A stretch of 64,000 bases of DNA from Gordionus sp. m RMFG-2023 (GCF_954871325.1 NC_088775.1:67929561-67993560); one strand, 5' to 3'. Counted from the first letter of the stretch, positions 34,870 to 46,435 are shown. The notes: a model not told the origin generated them from the letters alone. Translations and numbers: made by a program.

Positions 34870-36021
34870 TAGGCCTACAAAAAAACGAATCGAATAATAT
34901 TATTATTCATATTCGATTCGAAAATTCGAATCGAATAATTGCGCTATTCGTATTCGTACGAATAACAAAATCATTATTCGTTTCGATTCGTCGAATATTC
35001 GATTCGATTCTAAATTTTTTCTAAAGCTTATAAAATATTTTGCAAAAAAATTTTTACAGATGTTTAAAGATGACACTTTTAAGGATTCTCTAAACTAATT
35101 GTCATTACAATATAAAAATTTATTGAAAATAAACGAAATAAAACCCAATGATTTCATATAACGTTAACCATACAAATTGACCAAAATATCCGATTTTTAG
35201 CATTAGAATTGCTTATAAAAAAATATTTAAACTATTTCTTCAATCTAATATTCAAATTTTATTAAAATTTTCTAAAAATATACAATAATCTCATTTTATA
35301 AAGGTAGAAAATAATACACAAAAATATAAAATTATAGTAAATCCGAATTTGATAATATCCAATTTTTTAAGCATAAAGTCTTTCTAATAGTTTCCTCATT
35401 CAAAGACATTCTATTTTTCATTATCATATTTGTTCCTATTGAGAACAACCGCTCACATGAAGCCGAAGATCCCTGAATTGACAATAAATCAGTTGCCATT
35501 TTCGACAACACAGGAAAACGATCCCCATGCAATCTCCACCATTCTAAGGGACTCTTATTTGAACTGATTCTTATTTTGTTAAGATATGTCTCCACCTCAC
35601 ATACTGATGTGATGTTATTTTGTTTAAAAATTCTATCCATGTTCGACTGTACTATTGGGTTAACTGATGTTGATTTGATATTATATTTTGTAATCATTAT
35701 ATACATTTTTAAATTTTTCTAATAGATTTGTCGTGTCTATGTTATATGTAGTTGGTAGTTGCTCAAAAAATTCCATTTTTAGTCTAGGATCCAGTATTGT
35801 TGATATTATAGTGTGAATATTTGTTAAGTTATAATAAGTTTCTATTTTCTCAATCTCACTGATAGATATTTGCGAATAATTACGAATATTTATATATAAA
35901 TAAATTTCGAATAATACGAATAATTTTCCTCATTATTCAGAATAATTGTGTTATTCGTATTCGTAAAATACGAATCGAATCGAATTGAATATCAAATAAC
36001 AAATAATTCGTTTTAGGCCTA
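34870..36021 (-). mobile_element. 1.15-kb hAT nested in the large hAT
   Basis: Inverted ends TAGGCCTA..AAACGAAT are bordered by GTGACATC on both sides (34862-34869, 36022-36029), a perfect 8-bp duplication. Both subterminal parts are rich in CGAATCGAAT palindromes (34890-35005; 35875-36012). It carries a C-terminal hAT transposase remnant. Taking it out with one duplication copy rejoins the older transposase's tail. Confidence 0.93.
35332..35860 (-). pseudogene. hAT transposase remnant of the nested element
   Basis: It reads IHTIISTILDPRLKMEFF (35860 side), then in the frame ending at 35332: SPLEWWRLHGDRFPVLSKMA, SSASCERLFSIG, MIMKNRMSLNEETIRKTLCL, KNWI. These are the LDPRxK, EWW..H....P.L, SSASCER.FS and CLKNW motifs of hAT. 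The N-terminal half and BED finger are missing, so it is non-autonomous. Confidence 0.85.
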
Positions 36022-36490
36022 GTGACATCCTATTTCTTTTTTTCATAAGGAAATCCTCTTGCTAAAGGCTCTCTCACTCGGCACACTTGATGTTTGCTGG
36101 GCAAGAAAATCTTTTGCAATCAGCGATAATGTATGATAGACAAGGCAATTTTTTTCCCACCAATCTAGTGTATTCGTTGTAGGGGACGCTACTTTATCAT
36201 CGAGATAATCCTTGATCTCATCTTTTATAAGTTCAGGGAATTCATATGCTATAAAAATTATAATATATAATATAAAATATTTTTAATTACTTTCTCAATT
36301 CATGATGCATGCAAACAGAATACGGCTGAGATCCATATCATCAGGAGAAAATTCATAGGCATTAGATCTATTAGATGGAAATTCAAAACCTTTATATAAT
36401 ATTTAAAATTTTTCCATATATTCCTCCTTAACTAATATTTTAGGCATATATTTGATTTTCGTTTTAGGATCAATTATTGTAGCCATATAA
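36022..36490 (-). pseudogene. Older hAT transposase, C-terminal half
   Basis: The minus strand reads IIDPKTKIKYMPKIL near 36450, DEIKDYLDDKVASP, NTLDWWEKNCLVYHTLSLIA, and SSVPSERAFSK near 36070. The SER.FSK motif identifies hAT. The frame is interrupted near 36240-36300 and after FSKRISL. It belongs to the element 32601-38351. Confidence 0.82.
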
Positions 36491-37669
36491 TTACTAAATG
36501 TGCTCACATAACTTAAAACAAACTATTAATACAAAATATGGAATTTTAAAATTCTTTTAATCTTATTTTATAGCTTGAATTTTATTAAAATATTAAAAAT
36601 ATTTAATTAAAAAGATTACCATACATAAGATTAAATATAATTTATATTACACATGTATGCATTTTTGTTTAAAAAAAGTAATATAATATATTGAAAATTG
36701 ACTTAACCTCAACACGTGAAAATGACGATTGAATCAATAAAAAAACCATCCCACCCCATATAAAAATATTTTGTTTGAAAATAAAATACATTTTCAATTT
36801 AATCTAGTAAATAATTTAAATTTCTTCTTTAAATCATATTAGAATTTTTTTTCTTCTTTTTTTGAAATTTATAAATTTAAATATAATAAATCTTCTATTT
36901 TTTTAGTTTTAAAATATTTTCGGTATTAAAAAAAGAGGATTCTAAACAACAGACCGGTCATGAAACCTTCTTTAAATGTGTCAGTATGTCTAGATTTAAT
37001 AGTATCGCTATGTCCCATCATAGTTCAAAATTAAGTACGAACTTTCTGGCTGGATTTGTTTAATTTCATCGCTATTTTTTAAACACATATATTTATTTTT
37101 TTCTTCTATTTCTATATATGTATCTTGGACAAGTACATTTGATATTTTTAAAATATTTTAATAGTTATTAACCATTAATGACTAAATAAAAAAATTACCT
37201 AAAAGAGGGACTGTAAAACTAAATATATAATAAATACACAGGTGAGGAGGAGTGCTAAAGAAGATTCACCCGTCATCTCATAGTTTTCATTATTATCACA
37301 CGTCTGTCTTTCTTATATAAAATCAAAATATGGTTGAGATATAATTTCAAAATATTCAGATACCTGCAATATTTTATTATTTGAGAATATTATTCAATCA
37401 AAAAAATGTAAATAAGAATTTTTTTTGAGTATTCAATCAAAAAATGTTAATAAGAATTTATTTGATCTAATAAAATGAGGAAAAAGATAATGAAGTAAAT
37501 AATTGTTCACGATTCAAGTTGGAAGTCTTAAGTAATAAAATGTTTATAAGATCAAATAAAATGAGGAATAAGATAATGAAGTAAATAATTGGTATTCACG
37601 ATTCAAATTGGAAGTCTTGAGTAATAAAATGTAAATAACAGAACAAATATCTATAATAATAATTAATTT

Positions 37670-38345
37670 GAAATATTCGTCCTCTAGTCTACTTAACTAT
37701 ATAATTTGTATTCACGACTCAAGTTGAAAGTTTAAAGAAAAAAAATGTAAATAACAGAACAAATATCTTAAATAATAATTAATATGAAATATTCTTCCTC
37801 TAGTCGATTCAAGTAATTCGTATTCACGACTCAATTTGGAAGTCTAAAGTAAAAAAAATGTAAAAAAAAATATATCTTAATTAATAATAAATAACTAGAA
37901 ATATTCGTCCTCTAGTCGACTCAAGTATATCATTCTTATTCACGTCAAGACTCAAGTTGGAAGTCTAAAGTAAAAAAATGTAAAAAACAAAAAATATTTA
38001 ATAATAACTAATGTGAAATATTCGTCCTCTAGTCGACTCATTTGTTTTCACGATTCAAATTAGAAGTAATGTAAAAGCAGAACTTAATTAATAATAGACT
38101 TGAAATATTCGTCCTCTAGTCGACTCACTCAAGTTCATAAAATATTCGTCCTCTAGTGGACTCAAGTTGTCGACTCAAATTCATAAAATATTCGTCCTCT
38201 AGTCGACCATAGGACGAATATTTTATGAACTTGAGTTCACGACTCGAGTCGACTTGAGTTTATGACCCGAGTTTATAACTCAAGTCAGTTTGGGTCGATT
38301 TTTTTGACCCAAAATTTGGCTCAGTTTTCGACTCAGTCGATTAAC
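37670..38345. repeat. Right subterminal array of the large hAT (inverted)
   Basis: Repeated ATTCGTCCTCTAGTCGACTC blocks are the reverse complement of the left array. A short palindromic cluster lies at 38130-38240. It ends TCGATTAACAACACT at 38351. Confidence 0.85.
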
Positions 38346-38366
38346 AACACTAGTTGGTGATATAGA

Positions 38367-38570
38367 TAGTGTTGTTAAACGTCTCGATTTGAGCCGATTT
38401 TTGAAACTAACTCAATATTTTAGCCATAAAAATGTCGCCTAAGTCTCAAGATTTTGATAATAAATATCCAAACCTTTGTGCCATTTATGACCAAAATCGG
38501 TAGACTTGTATAATATTTTTGGGGATAAAATATTGAGTAGTATCAGACTTAGTAAATAATACGAAATCTT
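38367..38570. mobile_element. Truncated TAGTGTTGTTAA MITE
   Basis: It starts TAGTGTTGTTAAACGTCTCG 15 bp after the large hAT ends and shares GAGCCGATTTTT, AACTCAATATTTTAGCC and CTCAAGATTTTG with the complete MITE at 50548-50770. The right end is lost shortly before the BCAT exon at 38622. Confidence 0.65.
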
Positions 38571-38621
38571 TGTGTATGTTTTATACCTAAATTGGATTTT
38601 TTTTTCACATATATAAATTAG

Positions 38622-38707
38622 AATTAGAGTTGATAACAGCGCCATTGAATGGGTTAATTTTACCCGGAATAACGAGACTAAGCATATTAGAACTGGCAAG
38701 ATCATGG
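38622..38707 (+). CDS. BCAT: BCAT exon E
   Basis: This 86-nt exon follows acceptor ATTAG. Its first two bases complete the lysine codon opened at 29606. It encodes LELITAPLNGLILPGITRLS and ILELARSW, matching the PLxGxILPGxTRxSIL block of the family. Donor GTAAATC follows TGG (38705-38707), phase 0. The exon begins only about 270 bp after the right end of a 5.75-kb hAT element. A long reverse-strand reading frame over the same bases is a shadow. Confidence 0.92.
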
Positions 38708-39074
38708 GTAAATCTAAAGAAAATTTTTTGGTAGAAAACAAACTCTTTAAAGTTCTTCAATATCGCATTTATATTTTGTTTTGAATACTACTATAATACT
38801 ATTGTTGCCCTCCTTCAACCATATTATAAATTAAATTAAGCTTTATAGATTCTCTGGTTGAATTAAGTTTTTCTTTTTCTTTCAAACAAGGAGAATTCTC
38901 TTTTTTTCTCTTCCTTTCTTTAAAATAAATAAAGCCATTGTCTGTACTTTTTTTTAATAGAAAAATATTGTTGCATAATTATATTCAGATCAAACCATAA
39001 TATGAATTAGGGAATAGTGAAAAAATATACTATAAAATGAATATATGCAGTCATATATATTTAATTTTTATCAG

Positions 39075-39143
39075 AAGGAATTCGAGGTGTCAGAAAAGGT
39101 TTACACTATGGGGGATCTGTTGCTAGGTATTAAAGAAAACCGG
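39075..39143 (+). CDS. BCAT: BCAT exon F
   Basis: This 69-nt (23-codon) exon, phase 0-0, has acceptor ATCAG before it and donor GTTAGT after it. It encodes KEFEVSEKVYTMGDLL and ends KENR. It corresponds to the FKVSER(R/Y)LTM..L segment of BCAT, which joins ILDLAxxW to RxxFGxGTA. The intron to the previous exon is 367 bp. The exon is short and would be missed by a length-based ORF search. Confidence 0.9.
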
Positions 39144-41406
39144 GTTAGTTTATATAATTAGTAGTCAATTTTTTAAAATCCGTTACCAAACTAAGGCCCA
39201 GCCCTATTTTTTTAAAAGAAATTTTAAGCCTGGCTCGGTTTTGAATTTTTTATTTATTTTTGTCCTTACCAAAAATTTTTATTTGAAGAAAATGTAAATT
39301 AAGAATAATTAATTATATTTTCACTAATACTTAGTGCTTAAACGTTATCTCAAAAAAGCGCCTTACTTGTTACGTTGAAAAAAAGGAACGAGTTGCCATT
39401 ACTCACCTTGTGAAAAAGGAACGCATAATTTGCTATTCAAAAGTAGCTAGTTATTCGTTACTCAAAGATTACTAAATAAATATTATAGATAAATTATTTT
39501 TTTCCTATAGTTAACAAAAATAAAATAATACAAAAATAATATATTATAAGTTAAAATCTTTTTGTAATAATGTATTAATTTTTAACAACAATTGATTTTC
39601 AAAATTTAGATTAGATTAACAAGAGCACTTAGAACTCAACACAGCTCGCTGTGCTAAATACACGTTCATGTGGCGCAGAAGATGGTAGGGTTGTATTATA
39701 TATATATATGATAAATAAAAAATTTAATTGGGCAATTTATTAAAAATATTTAAAGAATGACTTTATTTTAAAAAAAACTTATTAGATCATCTTCACGGGA
39801 ATCTTCATTTAATACCTTATTAAATTTTTTTTTATCATTATCTGAATTCATATTTGCCTTTTTAGATTTGAGCTGCTGCACATCGAGGTTGAAATATTTG
39901 AATTAGAGCACAATCTACACTTAAAAAGTTTAAACTTCATGCCCTTATTTTTCTTTATTGTAAAAAAAATGTTTCATACTAGAACCAGGAAGAGTTAAAT
40001 CATCTTCATCTGATTACAAAATAAATGATAATATTTGAGAATATATTGACATATCATGAATGATTCAATAATAATTTGATTAACAATCTTGACTGTATAA
40101 AATTCAACAACAAAAATGTAATAAATATAAATATTAAGAACTTAGGTGGTTGATGTGAATTAAAAATTCAGCTTAAATTATTTATAAAAATAAAAAATAT
40201 TTTTATCATATTTTTTTAAGAAAAAATTTAAAATAACGAGTTTAAATGGCCTGACCCTATATATTTAATTTTTGGCCCAGCCAGGCTTCTAACTAATTTA
40301 CCTCAAAATTATTCCTATTTACACTTAGCATGTTGAGCCCTTATTTTTTTTATAGCATTATAAATAATTTTTAAATAGTGATTTTGGTTCCTGTTTAATC
40401 TTACACCGTTCCAAGTTCAAGTATAAAGCAATAAAAAAATTTTAAACAATAAATAACGACTTTAAATCACACATTAAACGATATATATCAGAGACGGGTT
40501 TGTAAAAAAAATTTCGGCCGAGCCTGGGTATATCAAATTTTTTTTGAGTATGTAGGAAAAGATTAAAATGATGTAGTTGTTTATTGCAAATTATATTTAA
40601 TAATTTATCTATATTTACCTGTAGTATTAGTTGGATTTAGTTATTATTTTATAATTGTTTAAATAGTAACTATTTCTTTTTTCTTCCTATAGTTTATCTA
40701 ATTTTTATTAAAAATAAATAAATTAGTTTCCTAAATTAATAAATATTTTTATTTACCTAATATAGTAAAGTTTATAAAGACAAATACTTGTATGATTAAG
40801 CTAAAAATAGGAATATGAAAATTTTTTTAAAATATTATATATTATATATTTTTTTATTTACATGATAATAGTTAGTCGAGTTTTAAACTATTCTGCTCAG
40901 GGTTGATGAAAAAATAATTGTTTTTAGGACATGCCCGGATTTATTAAAAATGAATTTTTTTGGCCCTGTTCTCAAAACTGATATATAAATTTAAATTGCA
41001 CTTTTGTTAGAACTGATTCCTGGAAATTTAAAAATGGGGTTTGGTTCCAGATCTAAACTCTGGTTCTAATTAGTATAATTATCCTACTTTCTTTTCATGA
41101 CAGTTATCAATCATATAGATTTTAAAATGTAGGCTATCTATTAAGTTTGAAACACACTATGCTAGATAATTAACCTTATGTATGTTACTTAATATTGTAG
41201 TTTTTAATGTTCATTTTTAAAAAAAATGTAGTGTCTCCAAGCTATAATATTAAGTTAATTTATTATAATTTCAAAGAAGCAGACACCTATTTTGGGTAAA
41301 TAAATGTCAGATAAAATTTAGAGTGATGCACTTCAAGTTTTAAAATGATATTTAACAAGTTTGAAATGATATTTTTAATTCCTTCAAAATTCAAATACCC
41401 ATATAG
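39144..41406. other. BCAT intron: eroded GGCCCGG fragments, otherwise nothing
   Basis: Eroded blocks (AAGGCCCAGCCCTA near 39195, GGCCTGACCC near 40249, GGCCGAGCCTGGG near 40517, TGGCCCTG near 40960) suggest old element copies. No coding exon is visible. Confidence 0.45.
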
Positions 41407-41553
41407 GTGAAAGAATTTTTCGGCACGGGGACAGCGGTTGTTATTACTCCAGTTCACCAAATTATGTACGAAGGAGTTAGATATGAAATCCCCACGACTA
41501 AAGGAACAAATCCTTTATATACTCGTTTATTTAAGGCCTTGATGGATATCCAT
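41407..41553 (+). CDS. BCAT: BCAT exon G: near C-terminus
   Basis: This 147-nt (49-codon) exon, phase 0-0, has acceptor ATATAG and donor GTGAGA. It encodes VKEFFGTGTAVVITPVHQIM, then YEGVRYEIPT and KALMDIH. FGxGTA is the conserved substrate and cofactor-phosphate loop. In mammalian enzymes this region contains a redox-active CxxC (TACVVCPV); here it reads TAVVITPV, so that switch is absent. Only a short tail (in homologues YG..HPWSV) is missing. I found no convincing exon for it in the remaining 22 kb. Confidence 0.93.
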
Positions 41554-41759
41554 GTGAGAAAAAAACTTTCTCTTTTTTAATATTCCATTCTCTAATTTAA
41601 AAATAAAGGCCTACCATACACACAAATGAGTTTACAAATACTTAATCTATCTAGATACATTTAGGTACGGCTTCGAACCAGCGAATTTTTTTTTAGCTAA
41701 GTTCAATTTGGGTTCAAAAATTATATTAAAATCATGAACCTTCTTCAGTTCAAAGTAAA

Positions 41760-41955
41760 TAAAATCCCATTCCAAAAAGGAAAAGTCCCAATCAAAATAG
41801 GAAAAGTTTCAATCATAAAAGGAAAAGGTCCGATCAAAAAAGGAAAAGAGTCAATCATAGAAGAAAAAGGTCCGATCAAAAAGGAAAAGTGTCAATTAAA
41901 AAAGGAAAGGTGTCAATCAAAAAAGGAAAATTCCCATTCAAAAAAGGATCGTTAT
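41760..41955. repeat. Left array of Tc1-like copy 2
   Basis: About nine 20-21-bp units of GGAAAAGKYYCAATCAAAAA, orientation as in 4938-5403. Confidence 0.85.
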
Positions 41956-42344
41956 TTATTTTAAAAAATTATAAATTTTTATTTTTCTTCTCATTTTTGA
42001 TCATTCTTTTGTCTTTTTAAAAATAATTTATAAATTTTCCGTTATTTTTATCACCTCTCTCCTCCATATTTTTAACAATTCTTTACTTTTTTTTCATCAC
42101 ACATATAATATTCTTTTTATGATTTTTTTCCTTATATTTTAATCTTTTACATACATTTCTAATCTTTTCAATCTCTTTAAGTCATTTTTATTTTTTTGAT
42201 CTTTCATTTTTGATAATACTTTTTAGGAATTATATTTAATTTTCACTAAATTTTTTTGCAGACAATTTTTTTTTATTAAAATTTTTTGCATATCAAATTA
42301 TTTAATTACAATTACGATGTATAATACAAAAAATTTATATTAAT

Positions 42345-43305
42345 CATTAATAATTTCCCCCCTTCTACATTTTGGAATATGGGTCTCCATATTTCTAAAT
42401 AATTTGTTGCATTCTCCTCAGATATTTCTCTCTCTCCATGCTCTATGAAATGAATCTGAATTCTTCCATTGAAAAAACACATTTTCAATGGGATTAAGAT
42501 AAGGACTGCAAGGTGGTAAATTTTTCAATGTGTGCCCTTTTCTTTCTATCGATTCCCTAATTGTATGATTATAATAAAATGGAACATTATCCATCACAAA
42601 AATCATATTAATCATGTTACCTTCTTCAAAATGATTTAATTTCATTTACAAAGTTGCTAAAATATATAGCATTGCAAGGGCCATCAAGAACTTCGAATCT
42701 AAATATTCTTGCAATTGTTAGAGCAACAATGATAGTATAATTTATTGTCTTTGTCCCTTGAACATTTTTAATAGCCTTTTTATTTATTTGTGAATATCCA
42801 AACCGCCTCATTTGAAAACCCGCTCTCATCGATAAATATAAATTTTTCTTTCATATAGGCTACATCTGCAAACAATTCGCGTATTTTTTGCGAATATCGT
42901 ATTTGATTCGGTATTTTTTCTAACTGAACTTAGTGATACTCTTGTAAAGCTGTACCTAAATCCCGAGAGTAACCTTGATACCGTATTTTTTGATATTTCC
43001 ACATCATATCTTTATTTAATCATTTCGCATAACCTTTTTTGGGATAAAGTTCAACCTAATTTATACAATTTAATATATATTCTTCCTGTTCTTGATTTAA
43101 TTTCTTGTGTGCACGTGAACCACCTTTGGGCAAATTATATTTTATTCCATTTTTGAGATGGGAGTATTAAATACTTGTCACTGTCTTATAGCTTACCTTT
43201 AAACATGATGCTATATTTTTGATACTATCCTTTTTTATCGCGTCATTTATTAGAGCTTTTGTTTCACTGTTAATATTTCTTCCCCTTGTTTTTACCATAT
43301 CTTTT
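42345..43305 (-). pseudogene. Tc1-like transposase, copy 2
   Basis: Most of the copy 1 protein can be followed at lower quality. The N-terminal helix-turn-helix region reads from about 43300 down with several frame breaks. KFIFIDESGFQMRRFGYSQI lies near 42850-42790 (first catalytic Asp), VMDNVPFYYNHTIRES near 42600 (second Asp), and LNPIENVFFQW near 42490 (Glu). The spacing is again DD34E. The sequence after the Glu is deleted relative to copy 1 (FHRAWRERNI). Confidence 0.8.
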
Positions 43306-44084
43306 TTAAAATATTTACTCATTAAATAGGATGAATGACAAAAAAGACTGAAATTCTATAACATTTACTTCATTTTTATGTTTAATTATTCATAAATTAA
43401 AGAATTTAGTCTTAAATATAACTACAAAAAAATTACTTACTTGGTCGAAAGTATAAATGCGTCTTGCATAAATATTAAAATTTTAAAAATAAGAATTTAA
43501 AAATGAGTATATTTTATAATTTACATATCGTTTGGTATTACAGTTCAAACTTATTTAATTTTAAAAAGGTACATTTTAACCAAACGATTAATTTAATTTA
43601 GCAATTGTAATTAATTAATTTGTTATGTTAAAAATTGTCTGCCAAAAATTTAGTGAAGATTAAATGTAATTCCTAAAAAGAATTATCAAAAATGAGAAGA
43701 AAAAAAATTGAGAAAAGGTCAAAAAAAAATAAAGATTAAAAATGACTTAAAGATATTCAAAAGGTTAGAAATATATATAGAAGATTACAATATAAGGAGA
43801 GAGAATCATAAAAAGAATATTGTACGTATGATAAAAAAAATGTAAAGAATTGTTAAAAAAGTGGAGCAGAGAGGTGAAGAAAAATAACGGGAAATTTATA
43901 TTATTTTTAAAAAGACAAAAGAAATATAAAAAAATGAGAAGAAAAATAAATTGAGAAAAGATATATTAAGAAAAATAAAGTAAGGAAATCGCAAAAAGTT
44001 ATATATAAAATAAGAAGGAATAACAAAAATAAATAAAAATTTAAGAAAAATTGACAAGAAAATAAATTTTATAAAATTACGATT

Positions 44085-44213
44085 TTCCTTTTTTGATTGA
44101 AACTTTTCCCATTTTTGTTTGACACTTTTCCTTTTTTGATCGGACCTTCCTTTTATGATTTAAACTTTTTCTTTTTTGATTGGGACTTTTCCTTTTTTGA
44201 ATGGGAAACCCTG
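44085..44213. repeat. Internal reverse array of copy 2
   Basis: Six units of TTTTCCTTTTTTGATTGGGA type, ending exactly in the element terminus GGGAAACCCTG. Confidence 0.8.
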
Positions 44214-44609
44214 TAATTTAGCAATTGTAGTTAAATAATTTGATATGAAAAAAAATCAAATAAAAAAAAATTGACTGCTAAAAATTTAGTGATTAGATAT
44301 AATTCAAGGATTATCAAAAATAAGAAGAAAAAAAATTGAGAAAAGATCAAAAAAATAATGATTAAATATGACTTAAAGAGATTGAAAAAATTAGATATGT
44401 ATGTAAAAGATTACAATATTAGGAATGAAAAGTCAAAATAAAAGTAAAGAATTGTTAAAAATATGAAGCAGAGAGGTGAAGGAAAATATTGAAAAATTTA
44501 TAAATTATTTTTAAAAGTACAAAAGAATCATCAAAAATGAGAAGAAAAATACATTGTAGTAAGAAAAATAAAAATTTATAATTTAAAAAATAAATAAATA
44601 ACGATCTTC

Positions 44610-44895
44610 CTTTTTTGAATGGGAATTTTCTTTTTTGATTGACACTTTTCCTTTCCTTTTGGGAATTTTCCTTTTTTGATTAGACCTTTTCCTTTTTTGA
44701 TTGGACCTTTTCCTTTTTTGATTGGACCTTTCCTTTTTTGTTTGACACTTTTCCTTTTTTGATTGAACCTTTTCCTTTTTTGATTGGATCTTTTCCTTTT
44801 TTAATTGCACCTTTTCCTTTTATGATTGACCCTTTTCCTTTTATGATTGAAACTTTTCCTTTTTTGATTAGAACTTTTCCTTTTTTAAATGTGAA
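44610..44895. repeat. Right terminal array of copy 2
   Basis: About 13 units of CTTTTCCTTTTTTGATTGGA type, ending TTTAAATGTGAAACCCTG|TA. Confidence 0.85.
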
Positions 44896-44903
44896 ACCCT
44901 GTA

Positions 44904-46020
44904 AATTCGGGTTTAAAAACGTTGATAAAATTTTTATAATTTCAAACGTTTTAATTATCATACATATGATTTTTTTAAAAAATCTAATTTAGAAGGCTAT
45001 TTTATTCAAACTATATTAAAGCAAAATACTGCACCGGCTCTGCCATTTACGCAAATATGACTACACAGTGTCTGTTGGGCCTAGCAAATTTGAGTATTTA
45101 GGAGCGCCAAATTTAAAAAATAAAAAGAAAAAAATTTGTTATTAAAACCAAATTAATATTATTTTTATGACTGTCTATCGACCACAATTACATTTATTTT
45201 TTTCATTAAATTTCAAAAATATTAGGGAAAAAAGTATTCAGAACAAAATAATAAATTTAATTGAAAGTGTAATTCGAATTAAAATTATTAAATGCCTAAA
45301 ACGCTAAATATTTTCCCATCATTTTGACTGTACACCGGATTGTATTCATACTGAGTAAATGTCAGAAATATTTATAGATGTGTAAAATGGAAGTCCAAAT
45401 GTAAAAAAATATTTTAAAATTTTTACCCGTTAAAAGAAGCCCTGGCGAAAACTTAAAAAATGAGGATTCTGTAATTCTTTGATATTTACCAACATATAGG
45501 ACTTGCAAGGTCAGGGCTATAAAATAGTACCAAATGTCAATAAAAGAGGAAAATCGAATGAACTCCAAGTATTTATTTCGATTATAAACGATGGAGCTTT
45601 TTACATGCTTAGGTATAAATAACCAGACTCAGGATTTGATTACAAATGCCATTTCAAACTATTTTACCATAAATGAAATTATGATTTTTTCTCAATTTTA
45701 ATATTAAGATGGAAAATATAGAAGAAAATTTAAAGGGCAAAATTTTCAAAACAACATGGAAAAGTTGAGTAAAAGCTTTTAAACTAAATTGTTACAATTT
45801 TGGAGAAATATATAATTATTTGTATAAAAACATGACGAAAATACAAAAAAACCCAGTATATTCGACAAAAATATTGTTGCTAAACCTGTGGAAAAAATGT
45901 TTGAAATTTATTTTACAATAATAATATTGTATAAATTTATTTGGTTATCATAATGCAAAATCAGCAACAAAAAAATAGCTGATTATATAGAAAATATATT
46001 TTTTTTGGAAAGCCATCTAT
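44904..46020. other. No gene seen
   Basis: AT-rich non-coding DNA. I saw no conserved protein motif, array or clear inverted pair in this stretch. Confidence 0.5.
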
Positions 46021-46024
46021 GAAG

Positions 46025-46435
46025 TTATTGCTGTGTGAGGAGTTGTATAGTTTATGTAGGTGAAATATGGGCAATGAAAGCTGCTCACGTCACTAAATTG
46101 AAAAGAACGGAGGTGAGGGGTATCTCTGAGGAAGAGAAAAACCAGCAAAGAATTGGCAAGGATGGGAATAGAAGTGATTGGAGTGGTAATGAGAAGAAAT
46201 AGACTGAGTTGGTTTGGGCATATGGAACAAAAGATGACTGGGTAAAGAGATGCGATGGATGTAAGAGAATCAACCTTAAAGAAGGTCGAGGATGACGTGA
46301 ATAAGCCCCGGATATGAAGAAAATAAAAATATTGATGCTCAGGACCGTCAAAATTGGAGAAGAAAAATCAGAAGGGAAATTACTTATCTGGGTAAACATA
46401 AAATCCCATTAAACGGAGAAAAAGAAGAATTAAGA
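46025..46435 (+). pseudogene. 3' fragment of a second non-LTR retrotransposon
   Basis: It reads in shifting frames: EIWAMKAAHVTKLKRTEVRG, then IGVVMRRNRLSWFGHMEQKM, and DAQDRQNWRRKIRREIT. This is the xxW(A/T)MK..H..KL.R.E, RLRWFGH and EDAQDR..WRRKIR tail of RTE- or jockey-like elements, with many breaks. It differs from the RTE copy at 13516-16640. Confidence 0.72.

Larger units (their letters stand above)
32601..38351 (-). mobile_element. Large hAT with inverted GTCGACTAGAGGACGAAT arrays
   Basis: The element begins TAGTGTTGTTAA and ends TTAACAACACT, with AGTTGGTG on both sides (32593-32600 and 38352-38359), an 8-bp duplication typical of hAT. Long arrays with GAGTCGACTAGAGGACGAAT units occupy 32740-34180. 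Inverted units (ATTCGTCCTCTAGTCGACTC) fill 37670-38220. Inside, a decayed minus-strand hAT transposase (36490 to 34803) is split by a second hAT (34870-36021). It lies in the BCAT intron, ending about 270 bp before exon 38622-38707. Confidence 0.87.
41746..44901 (-). mobile_element. Tc1-like transposon with array ends (copy 2, diverged)
   Basis: It has the same organisation as copy 1: left array of GGAAAAGTCCCAATCAAAA-type units, minus-strand DD34E transposase remnant, and reverse arrays on the right. The final end GTGAAACCCTG|TA is at 44901. A second complete terminus (ATGGGAAACCCTG, 44213) lies inside, before a repeated copy of internal sequence (ATTTAGCAATTGTA at 43605 and 44217). The left end is mutated (ATCCCATTCC instead of TTTCCCATCC), so the start is approximate. 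Confidence 0.8.

Noticed and set aside
38439-38741. 100-codon minus-strand ORF
   Set aside because: It overlaps the BCAT exon at 38622-38707 antisense; the plus-strand frame has the conserved protein.
41660-41700. GGTACGGCTTCGAACC as the last BCAT exon (YGFEP)
   Set aside because: The acceptor position does not give the YG frame, and the sequence matches eroded GTTCGAACC-type repeat DNA.
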